This document shows positions 8,331 to 15,722 of a stretch of DNA of 64,000 nucleotides, piece by piece. The notes beneath the pieces are model-generated. The model had not been told where the DNA came from. It saw only the letters and a program-made list of their open reading frames with translations, and searched no databases. The position numbers were made by a program, and so were the translations under genes. Location of the stretch: NCBI GenBank assembly GCA_045110315.1, contig JBGCFY010000044.1:3480-67479 (forward strand). Direction: 5' to 3'. The stretch is from CALFBG01 sp045110315. GTDB taxonomy: Bacteria; Bacteroidota; Bacteroidia; Chitinophagales; Saprospiraceae. Each line of letters opens with the position of its first letter. Within the stretch, counting starts at the first letter, position 1.

Positions 8331-9866
8331 CTACTGACTCAATCCTACCCGCATTCCCATTCGAAGTTCTACGACTTGATCAGCATATATTTTTACAAGT
8401 TGTTGACCATTATTATAAGTTTCAAAAGCAGAGGCGACCAATATTCGATTGGCTTTACGAATGTTATTAAATCTAGCGGCGTCCATTTTTGCAAAACTTA
8501 CTTTCTCTACTTTGCTGGTTGTTTCTCCACTTTCATCTACCGGTGCCGCTTCTAAAACACGTTCTTCCAATTGGAATAAAGAATCCAAAATTTCATTTGC
8601 TTCATTTACAAAATAAATTTGTGCCATCACTTCCAATGGAATTCCATTTTCACTAATGATCTTAAACTCCACAAAATCTACTTTATCGTAAGTGGAAAAG
8701 TCCACCTCAAAAGTATCCGTCACTGCGAAGCCCGATGCCGTTCCGTAAATCGGCAACTCTACTTCTACCCGCACTCGAAACTCGCTAGAGTCCGTTGAAA
8801 ATCCTCGAATATTTAAGTTTTGATCAGGATTAGGGACAGCATCAATATCGTAATCTAGGGCAATTGGATTGGAACTTAAGACCGCCTGCAAGTTGGAATT
8901 GGTATTATCCATATAAATACTATCAATCGTGGTTAATCCTACTTGATTGAGTTTAGGATAAGAAACATCAACACCATCGGTAATAAAAGGACTTTCTATG
9001 TCGAGCGTAGTCCCATCCGCCGTAAAAACGTTCATGACTTGCGTGCTTGTCCTTACTGGAAATCCGAAAGAGTTGCGGATCGTTAATAGAATTTTAGGAT
9101 CTTCAAAGTAAACATCTCCTCTAGTCCAATTTTCAAAAAATTCAATTTCTAGCGTATCGCGATCCAATTCATACAAATCTTGACCTAAGTAACCTTCTAA
9201 GTAGGAAAACTTGAAATCTACAAAAGCCATAAAGAAGTTTTTTAATTCTACGAGTTCACCGTTACTAACCCTTCTCGCTTCGTATTCTACGAGTAAGCTA
9301 TCGTTATTGGTAGAAATTAAACGGTAATCAATCACACTTTTCCCACCTTCTGCGACGAAGGGAACATTGGTATTTCCCGGAGGAACGGTCGTGGTAATTT
9401 GAAAGGCTGTTCCATTTTTAATCAACTGAGGATAGGTAATTTTTACATCCAATTCTTCTTCAATTCTCGATTCAAAACGGTAAGCAATTGTTCCATTTTT
9501 GAGATCCGCAAAGTCGAGATCCATACTACTCGGCAGCGGCAAGTAAATGGCGACTGAAGTATCTTCAACTTCAAAGAAACCATCTGAAAGTACATTAAAA
9601 ATATCTTCGGTTGAACGGGCAATAATATCGCCCTTGTAGTTCAATACAATCAACCCTTCTTCGTTGACGGTAACGAAAGTTCCATCTTCAAAGCGCTGTA
9701 GAACATCCTCCAAACTGGTAGCACTAGAAAATAAAGGAATAGCAAATTCTGCTTCCCAATTTGAAGTTTTGGTATCTTCCAAGTCCTCGTACTTCTTACA
9801 AGCGGTACCTAGAACAAGTAGCAAACAAATGCTTATTAAAATAGAAACTGATCGGCAGTAATTCAT
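8331..9866 (-). CDS. Lipoprotein of unknown function
   Basis: Not recognised beyond general features. The N-terminus MNYCRSVSILISICLLLVLGTACKK is a lipoprotein signal with lipobox LGTAC, so it should be anchored by Cys23, probably in the outer membrane. The remaining 490 residues are acidic, mostly predicted beta-strand, with no Cys cluster or catalytic motif that I can identify; composition suggests stacked beta-sandwich domains. It ends 26 bp before the DUF5723 barrel gene and probably forms an operon with it. A structural or accessory role next to that barrel is an inference. Confidence 0.75.
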   Translation of the reverse strand: MNYCRSVSILISICLLLVLGTACKKYEDLEDTKTSNWEAEFAIPLFSSATSLEDVLQRFEDGTFVTVNEEGLIVLNYKGDIIARSTEDIFNVLSDGFFEVEDTSVAIYLPLPSSMDLDFADLKNGTIAYRFESRIEEELDVKITYPQLIKNGTAFQITTTVPPGNTNVPFVAEGGKSVIDYRLISTNNDSLLVEYEARRVSNGELVELKNFFMAFVDFKFSYLEGYLGQDLYELDRDTLEIEFFENWTRGDVYFEDPKILLTIRNSFGFPVRTSTQVMNVFTADGTTLDIESPFITDGVDVSYPKLNQVGLTTIDSIYMDNTNSNLQAVLSSNPIALDYDIDAVPNPDQNLNIRGFSTDSSEFRVRVEVELPIYGTASGFAVTDTFEVDFSTYDKVDFVEFKIISENGIPLEVMAQIYFVNEANEILDSLFQLEERVLEAAPVDESGETTSKVEKVSFAKMDAARFNNIRKANRILVASAFETYNNGQQLVKIYADQVVELRMGMRVGLSQ

Positions 9867-10269
9867 TTCGACTTATTTAGAATAAAATTGCCATTTTCAA
9901 GTAGTGATTTAACACGACTTCAAAGACAATACAACGTCATTGTTAGCTAATTTTAAGTTTTAATCTTAAAAAATAGCATTCAATGGGTGATTTTATAATT
10001 GTGATTGCGAGGCACTGAAACTATTCTACTAGGATGCCTCATTAAGGATGTTCTCAAGCTTTACAGCTTATAGCACTGTGTTTAGCAGCATTTTCTAACT
10101 CTAATCTAAGGATATAAACGCAGTAAGCAAAGTACTTGCTGCGCTTAGTGCTGCTTATTGTACAATATCATGCAAAAATTGACGCTGTAAGTCGATTTTT
10201 GTCGGGGACAAACCAAGTTTTCTCCTTCACCGTGTCCTTAAGTTAAAGGGATTCGCAACTAATCTTGTG
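9867..10269. other. 403-bp intergenic region, no gene seen
   Basis: AT-rich gap between the lipoprotein gene start and the end of the MBL-fold gene. It holds a 9-bp stem-loop at 10119-10143 (CGCAGTAAG/CTTGCTGCG, one G-U pair) without a T-run, and a looser GAGGCA/TGCCTC inverted repeat near 10007-10040. No Bacteroidota promoter, tRNA or known RNA motif was recognised. Confidence 0.5.
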
Positions 10270-11700
10270 CTAGTGGAGGTCAAATTCTTGTCCCAATCTA
10301 GGGATTTCGACAGATTTATACTTATTTTTATTTAGTAAGGTCTTAAACTTTTCTTGGGTATCTTTTTCTCCGTGTACCAAGAATAGCTTTTTGAGACTTT
10401 TTTTCTGGTTGGCAATAAAAGCTAAAATTTCTTGCCGATCAGCATGAGCAGAAAACGAATCCATAATTTCAATTTCGGCTTTAACAGGCTTCCATTCGCC
10501 AAAAAGTTTAATCTTTTCCACGCCAGACCTTAAAATTCCACCCGTTGTATTTGGTGCACAATAGCCAACAATCAAAAGCGTATTCTTCTCTTGATCAATA
10601 CTATTAAAAAGGTGATGCCGTACTCTACCAGCCGTCATCATCCCCGAGGAACTGATAATAATGGCAGGTTCGTCCGTGGCATTTAATTGCTTAGAAGCAT
10701 CAACGGACCGCACATAACTTAAGGTATTGAAGCCGAAAGGATTATCATCTACGAGGAGGTATTCGTTCAATTCATTGTCGTAGCATTCTGGATGTGTTCC
10801 AAAAATCTGTGTAGCGTTGACCGCTAAGGGACTATCGACGTAAACGGGAATATGAGGTAAATGTCCTGCGGACTCCATCATATCCAGCATATAGACAATT
10901 TCTTGTGTACGACCGACACTAAAGGCTGGAATAATTAGTTTCCCTTTTTTTTCGACGCAAGTTCGTTTGATAATTTCCAAAAACCGACCTTCTTCTGCCG
11001 GAGCACCGCTATGATCTTTATCTCCGTAGGTAGATTCCGAAATCAAGTAATCCACCGGAGGCATTGGCAAAGGATCTCTCAGGATAGGACGATCTGGTCT
11101 ACCGATATCTCCCGTAAAACCAAAATGAATGACTTTATTCCCTTCTTTGATTTTGAGCGTTACACTTGCGCTACCTAGAATATGCCCCGCATCTCTAAAC
11201 ATTACTTCCACCTCATCGTTTACCCGTTGCCAATGATCGTAATTATAACCTAGGAAAAGCCCCATAGTTTCAGGAATCACTTTACTCGTGTATAAAGGCT
11301 CTCTAAGTTTATACTTCTTTTTATTCTTTTTATTCTTTCGCTTCCGCTTTTTCAGCATGCGCTTATTATAATATTCTGCGTCGCGTTCTTGAATTTTTGC
11401 ACTATCTAGTAACATAATGGAGCAAAGGCTTCGTGTTGCGTGCGTGCAAATGATATTCCCTTTAAATCCGTCTTTTACTAATTTGGGAACACGACCGGTA
11501 TGGTCAATGTGTGCGTGTGACAGAATTAGGCAATCAATTTCTGAAGGTTTAAAATACCACGTCGTATTAAAATTTTCAAAATCCTTATTTCTACCTTGAT
11601 AAAGACCACAGTCCAACAAGATCTTATAACCGCTTTCTAGAGTGATCAAATGACAACTTCCAGTCACTTCCTGAGCAGCACCACAAAATTTTACTTTCAT
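10270..11700 (-). CDS. MBL-fold beta-CASP RNA-processing-type protein (Ysh1/CPSF-73-like)
   Basis: Probable cytoplasmic zinc-dependent ribonuclease. Metallo-beta-lactamase motif HAHIDH at residues 62-67, further ligands in DAGHILGSASV and GDIGRPDRPIL, then a beta-CASP domain with STYGD, the SSSGMMTAGRVRHH motif and a C-terminal MDSFSAHADR / LFLVHGE zinc-binding and RNA-specificity end. The 476-residue length fits bacterial CPSF-like proteins rather than the longer RNase J. Residues 113-134 hold an unusually dense Lys/Arg tract (KRMLKKRKRKNKKNKKKYK) inserted before LYTSKV, plausibly an RNA-contacting loop. It stands alone; the target RNA is unknown. Confidence 0.88.
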   Translation of the reverse strand: MKVKFCGAAQEVTGSCHLITLESGYKILLDCGLYQGRNKDFENFNTTWYFKPSEIDCLILSHAHIDHTGRVPKLVKDGFKGNIICTHATRSLCSIMLLDSAKIQERDAEYYNKRMLKKRKRKNKKNKKKYKLREPLYTSKVIPETMGLFLGYNYDHWQRVNDEVEVMFRDAGHILGSASVTLKIKEGNKVIHFGFTGDIGRPDRPILRDPLPMPPVDYLISESTYGDKDHSGAPAEEGRFLEIIKRTCVEKKGKLIIPAFSVGRTQEIVYMLDMMESAGHLPHIPVYVDSPLAVNATQIFGTHPECYDNELNEYLLVDDNPFGFNTLSYVRSVDASKQLNATDEPAIIISSSGMMTAGRVRHHLFNSIDQEKNTLLIVGYCAPNTTGGILRSGVEKIKLFGEWKPVKAEIEIMDSFSAHADRQEILAFIANQKKSLKKLFLVHGEKDTQEKFKTLLNKNKYKSVEIPRLGQEFDLH

Positions 11701-11936
11701 TAATCTTAGTTTTTATTCGCATTTAAGACATCTGCTTACACTATTTGTGCATTAATGTACCTCTTTTTGAAATTTCTATGCTCGACGAAGATAAGAAAAG
11801 CTATCAGATATAAGTAATCTTGATTTGGGAATGATGAAAGATGAGAAACGAAAGATTGGACTAAAATAAGAAATGATCTAAGCCGCATGGATTTAGATCA
11901 TTTCTTGTAGGTTTAGTTAGGAAACTAAATGTAGGA

Positions 11937-12752
11937 CTAATTATTTTGTTGTTCTGCGCCATCTCCGTCATCGTCTCCGCTATCTTCTGTAGCTTCCCAA
12001 CAACAAGGTGTAGATCCCGACGCACAAGAAATATTACACGAACTACTATTAGTACCGTCAGAAACGGACAAAGAACATGATAAAGCACCAGGTCCACCCG
12101 CATCACAATCATTATTCGCCAATTGAGTACAAGCTGCTGCATCTATCACTCCACCTGTACAACATTTACAATGAGCATCGACGCCTATGATAGATGGATT
12201 ATCTGATACTGCTCGGTTAGTTACTACTTGCTCGGTAGTTTTAAAGGATTCATATACCGATCCTAATTTTTCAAAATCGCTTAAGCGTTGATAAACTAGT
12301 TTGAAGTTTTCTTGTAAACCCAGACCGTAGCCTTTTAGACTTCGCTCATAGGTAGCCATTTGCAAAAAGTCAGGAATTTCCTCATCGAGATGAAATAAGA
12401 TTTGTCTTTTCCCCTCATTGCTCTGCACCACTAACTGACGTTTAAAATAGAAGACTTGCCCCTCGGAGAAGCTTTGTCTAATTTTTTTATTTTGATCGTC
12501 GAAGCGCGTTTGTAAAATAAATAGTTTACGATCTTCTTTTTCTGCGTTTACGAAAATCAATATTTCTCGCGTAGTACTCAAAATTTCTATTTTACCTTGA
12601 AATTCTAATGCATGATGTGGCGCTATTTTACCCTGATTAAAGGCTTCTATGGCTGCTGCCGCATCTAATTTAGATCCTTGAAAATTATCCTTCTTGCAAC
12701 TGATTAAAGTAACAAAAATACAGGTAAAAAGGAGGAGATTAATTTTTTTCAT
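11937..12752 (-). CDS. Cys-rich lipoprotein of unknown function
   Basis: Not recognised as a family. The signal MKKINLLLFTCIFVTLISCKK has lipobox LISC (lipid on Cys19). Residues 20-190 are a mixed domain without obvious motifs. The last 75 residues are different: ten cysteines (CKCC, then single Cys, ending PCCWE) in a Gly/Ser/Asn-rich stretch, followed by an acidic DSGDDDGDGAEQQNN tail. Even cysteine number and a periplasmic or surface location suggest disulfides or metal binding. A good candidate promoter lies at 12792-12820. The gene is flanked by terminators and appears monocistronic. Confidence 0.72.
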   Translation of the reverse strand: MKKINLLLFTCIFVTLISCKKDNFQGSKLDAAAAIEAFNQGKIAPHHALEFQGKIEILSTTREILIFVNAEKEDRKLFILQTRFDDQNKKIRQSFSEGQVFYFKRQLVVQSNEGKRQILFHLDEEIPDFLQMATYERSLKGYGLGLQENFKLVYQRLSDFEKLGSVYESFKTTEQVVTNRAVSDNPSIIGVDAHCKCCTGGVIDAAACTQLANNDCDAGGPGALSCSLSVSDGTNSSSCNISCASGSTPCCWEATEDSGDDDGDGAEQQNN

Positions 12753-12791
12753 AAGGCTTGATCATTTTAACTAAAACAATTACAATACATG

Positions 12792-12820
12792 CAAAGTAAT
12801 TATTTTCAACGTAAAAACAA
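12792..12820 (-). promoter_or_regulatory. Candidate promoter of the Cys-rich lipoprotein gene
   Basis: On the minus strand TTG is followed after 19 nt by TACTTTG, close to the Bacteroidota -33/-7 pattern (one base short in the -7 box). The leader to the ATG at 12752 would be about 33 nt. Confidence 0.4.
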
Positions 12821-12867
12821 GTCTTTTACGTTATATTTATAACAATTAAACCGTAATTTTGTCTTTT

Positions 12868-13049
12868 AAAAAAATGGCTAGCACTGTCTTCCCCTTTTTG
12901 ATTTGGTGAAGACAGCGTGCAAAGCCATAATTTCTAGCATTCGCCAGGAAACCCTGATTTGCGACTAGCAACAGTACGAAAACATTCCCGAGTTAAATAG
13001 AAGTTTTATCGTCATTATGACCATAAACAGAACAATAATAACAAAAATA
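12868..13049 (-). ncRNA. Candidate small RNA with intrinsic terminator
   Basis: The minus strand between the terminator of the DUF4097 gene and the lipoprotein gene has its own complete-looking unit: a -7 box TATTTTTG (13042-13049), a stem-loop CTAG..CGC..CAGG/CCTG..GCG..CTAG (12934-12968), and a long terminator hairpin (GGCT..GCAC..TGTCTTC with its complement, 12874-12928) followed by seven Ts (12868-12874). It has no worthwhile reading frame. Transcript length would be about 165 nt. No -33 box is seen at normal spacing, and no known RNA family is recognised. Confidence 0.35.
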
Positions 13050-13084
13050 TTAACAATATAAAAATAAATGACACTTTTTACGTC

Positions 13085-13120
13085 AAAAAAAAAGAGCGCT
13101 CCCTTTAACTGGATGCGCTC
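13085..13120 (-). terminator. Intrinsic terminator after the DUF4097 gene
   Basis: Arms GAGCGC and GCGCTC with inner CC/GG pairs, followed on the minus strand by nine Ts. It ends the sigma / anti-sigma / DUF4097 operon. Confidence 0.8.
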
Positions 13121-13203
13121 AATACTATTTAAATCGAATTTATGTATATTTTGTAGCAGAAATTATTCTTGCCTAACTTTTGCTATTGCCGCTTCAAGGA
13201 GTT

Positions 13204-14340
13204 TTAATATCGAATCAGTTTCAATCCGCCGTAACGTAATCTTGCCTTGATGATACTGTTTGCCATTTTATTCCCTCGGTAGGCTTCCACTTCGTGAAAA
13301 GAACCTTTTTCGCTTTCGTAGATCACTTCCAAACCAGGTGGAAATCGAATCCCTGCATATTTCCCACTAGCGTCGAGTTTATAAGTTGCCGCGTTAGGGA
13401 TACCAAGTTTAAAATCTGCATAAGCCCCTTCGATTCTAATTTCTGTAAACCCTTCTCCCATTTTATCAACTCTGGCACCACCGTAGCTAAAATCGAAATT
13501 ACAACTCTGTCGAAGGTACGCAACTCGCAAGTCCGTATGCTTCGTAGCAATCGTCAAATTGCCCGCAGAGTCAATATCAATATTATCATATTTACCTTGA
13601 TTTCTAAAATCTTGAATACTACCTAGTCGGTAAGTATCATGCTTAGATGTTGAACTGATATCTTTTGCCTCTTCGATGCTGACGGTAGAATATTTGCTCT
13701 GTAGCGAGATATCTTTGATTTTTTTCAACCGAATTTTACTGTGCTTAATTTTAAGGTTAACTTCCCCCGCATTTGCAATTGTGGCATTGCCATAAGCTAA
13801 AGAGATGTTTAGTTTCCCGTTGACCCCATCCATATGTATATCTCCGTAAGCTACGGAGACAACTGCTTCGCCGTCGATGGCTTGCACAAAAGTATTTCCA
13901 TATTTATTTTTAACGTCTAGGGCACAAGCCTTGGGCATATAAACTTCATAATTGACGGCGTATTCAGGATTTCCAGTATTTCTGAACCAATCTCGCCAAC
14001 TACTACTATAAGGTTCGATAGAGGTTTCAGCAAAAACGTGTGCTTCACTATTGGTAAAATCAATATTTACTCGATCAAAAAGCGCGTTTGCCTTTTTCTC
14101 ACTGGCTGTTTTTACGATAATCGTGACCTCAATTTTGACCTGATCATTTGCCCAAGTATTAATTGTTACGGTACCACGTCGATTATGAATATTGACATTT
14201 CCGTTAGCGGAAATAGGAAATTCTTTATTGATTAACTTCGTAAAATCTTTTTTTCCCACCGTAGTTCTAGCGCTCAAATCAGCGCTTCCTAACAGCAAAA
14301 GCAGGGTTAGGATGGTATAATTTAAAACTATTTTCTTCAT
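13204..14340 (-). CDS. DUF4097-type envelope protein of the ECF operon
   Basis: A signal peptide (about residues 1-25, ending SADLSAR) precedes a right-handed beta-helix-like domain with short repeats (NKYGNTFV, AYGDIHMDGV, AYGNATIANA, KYSTVSIEEA, KYDNIDIDSA), the pattern of DUF4097 proteins. These are often third genes in Bacteroidota ECF operons and probably sit in the periplasm. The frame is open to a Met at 14385, but that would put 15 extra polar residues before the signal peptide, so the ATG at 14338-14340 is preferred. It follows the anti-sigma gene by about 125 bp. A role in sensing or answering envelope stress is inferred from context. Confidence 0.8.
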   Translation of the reverse strand: MKKIVLNYTILTLLLLLGSADLSARTTVGKKDFTKLINKEFPISANGNVNIHNRRGTVTINTWANDQVKIEVTIIVKTASEKKANALFDRVNIDFTNSEAHVFAETSIEPYSSSWRDWFRNTGNPEYAVNYEVYMPKACALDVKNKYGNTFVQAIDGEAVVSVAYGDIHMDGVNGKLNISLAYGNATIANAGEVNLKIKHSKIRLKKIKDISLQSKYSTVSIEEAKDISSTSKHDTYRLGSIQDFRNQGKYDNIDIDSAGNLTIATKHTDLRVAYLRQSCNFDFSYGGARVDKMGEGFTEIRIEGAYADFKLGIPNAATYKLDASGKYAGIRFPPGLEVIYESEKGSFHEVEAYRGNKMANSIIKARLRYGGLKLIRY

Positions 14341-14464
14341 ACTGTTTATTTTATATGTGCTGAGTAAGTGATAGACTGAAAGCATTTCACTAGGTCAATC
14401 TTCGTTTGGATTCAATTTTTTGTTACGGTTCTTACCGCTTAATTAGTTTAAATTAGGTGGTTGA

Positions 14465-15010
14465 TCAAATTGATTTTTGATACTGCGGGGAACTACGCTG
14501 GTTGTAAGTGTCATTAGATTTCAAGTGTTCGAGCACTCGCTCTAATAATTCTACTCTCGTTTTATAATTATTGATCATCGCATTGATAATCTCTTCTTCT
14601 TTTTCTTTAGGTGCTTCTTGCAGCGCCACTTTCAATTCCTCTAAAAACTCATCCAATTGTACCAAGTCCTCTTTAATCGATTGATCGTATTGAAAATTAG
14701 CTAATTGTGCTACCTTTTGACTAATCTGCACCTGATAAAAAGCTTCAATTTCTTGGTATTCATTTCCCAAAGCAGCCAAGTTATTGTCGCTCCCCAATTG
14801 CTTTTGATTGAGCATACTAATGCCAATTAAAGCACCGATGCCTAGCAAAGCAAAAACCGCGGCTAGTTTACGGAGTACTGGAAAAATAGACCGCGATGAC
14901 TGGGGTTGGTCAATCCTTTTATCAATATCTGCCCAAACTTTTAAATTCGGCGTTGCTTCATCAAAAGCAGCTCTATTTTCCGTTATAAAATCTTCTAAAT
15001 TATCTTTCAT
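14465..15010 (-). CDS. Membrane anti-sigma factor-like protein
   Basis: The 181-residue protein has an N-terminal acidic helix (MKDNLEDFITENRAAFDEATP), one membrane segment at about residues 47-68 (LRKLAAVFALLGIGALIGISM) and a coiled, Glu/Gln-rich C-terminal part, about 110 residues, likely periplasmic. This layout and its position 55 bp after an ECF sigma gene point to an anti-sigma factor that binds the sigma at the inner membrane. It has no recognisable zinc-binding ZAS motif. The alternative is a membrane protein that only shares the operon. Confidence 0.72.
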   Translation of the reverse strand: MKDNLEDFITENRAAFDEATPNLKVWADIDKRIDQPQSSRSIFPVLRKLAAVFALLGIGALIGISMLNQKQLGSDNNLAALGNEYQEIEAFYQVQISQKVAQLANFQYDQSIKEDLVQLDEFLEELKVALQEAPKEKEEEIINAMINNYKTRVELLERVLEHLKSNDTYNQRSSPQYQKSI

Positions 15011-15065
15011 CTCTTTTCCCTATTTAAAATCATATTTGGAATACGCGATCAAGTTGTTTCTCCTT

Positions 15066-15599
15066 TCACCCCGTAGTTAAAATTTCTTTCACTTTTCGTT
15101 TTGCCCTACTCAATTGCGATTTTGAAGTCGCTTCGGTTATCCCTAAAATATCACTGATTTCTTTATGATCATATCCCTCTAAAAGGTATAATGAGAATAC
15201 AACTCTGTAACCGGTTGGAAGTTTAAAAATAGCTTGGTTGATCTTGTCGACAGAAAGTTCGCGACGTTCTACAGTGGCTTCCGCAACCTTTAGCTTTCCA
15301 TTATCATTTAACGTTTCAAAATGCAACGTTCTCTTCTTTAAAAAATTAATACAATTATTAATTACAATTCTTTTAATCCACGCCCCGATCGAAGACTTAT
15401 ATTGAAAGCTATCTAGTTTTGAAAACACATCCACAAAAGAGTTTTGTAATAAATCTTCTGCATCCAATTCATATTTTACCATACGCAAACAGATACTATA
15501 CATCCCTTTAGCGTAAAGACGATATAGTTCAAATTGAGCCGATCGATTGCCCCTTTTGCAAGATTCAACGATTTCTCGGTGTGTGTTGCTGTATTCCAC
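15066..15599 (-). CDS. ECF RNA polymerase sigma factor
   Basis: A 177-residue sigma-70 family protein of the ECF type. Region 2 spans about residues 20-90 (YAKGMYSICLRMVKYELDAEDLLQNSFVDVFSKLDSF, then IGAWIKRIVINNCINFLKK), and region 4 spans about 120-175 with a helix-turn-helix DHKEISDILGITEATSKSQLSRAKRKVKEIL. It is the first gene of a three-gene operon with a membrane anti-sigma-like protein and a DUF4097 protein, the usual arrangement for a signal passed from the envelope to transcription. The signal is unknown. Confidence 0.9.
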   Translation of the reverse strand: MEYSNTHREIVESCKRGNRSAQFELYRLYAKGMYSICLRMVKYELDAEDLLQNSFVDVFSKLDSFQYKSSIGAWIKRIVINNCINFLKKRTLHFETLNDNGKLKVAEATVERRELSVDKINQAIFKLPTGYRVVFSLYLLEGYDHKEISDILGITEATSKSQLSRAKRKVKEILTTG

Positions 15600-15666
15600 C
15601 TGGTCTGTATGTATTCTCTTTTATGGTAAAGACATTCCCCTCAGAAAAGGGTTGCACGATAAAATA

Positions 15667-15703
15667 CAAAAAAGGAATATCGCGATGGCAATATTCCTTT
15701 TGT
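15667..15703 (-). terminator. Intrinsic terminator after the OmpA/PD40 gene
   Basis: AAAAGGAATAT (15670-15680) pairs with ATATTCCTTTT (15691-15701) around a 10-nt loop, followed on the minus strand by a T-rich run. It lies about 20 bp after the OmpA-family stop codon. Confidence 0.75.
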
Positions 15704-15722
15704 AAATTCTTATGTTGATTTT

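Noticed and set aside
11861..12142. Minus-strand open frame overlapping the Cys-rich lipoprotein gene in another frame
   Set aside because: It overlaps the well-supported lipoprotein frame on the same strand and reads as a hydrophobic frame-shift product.
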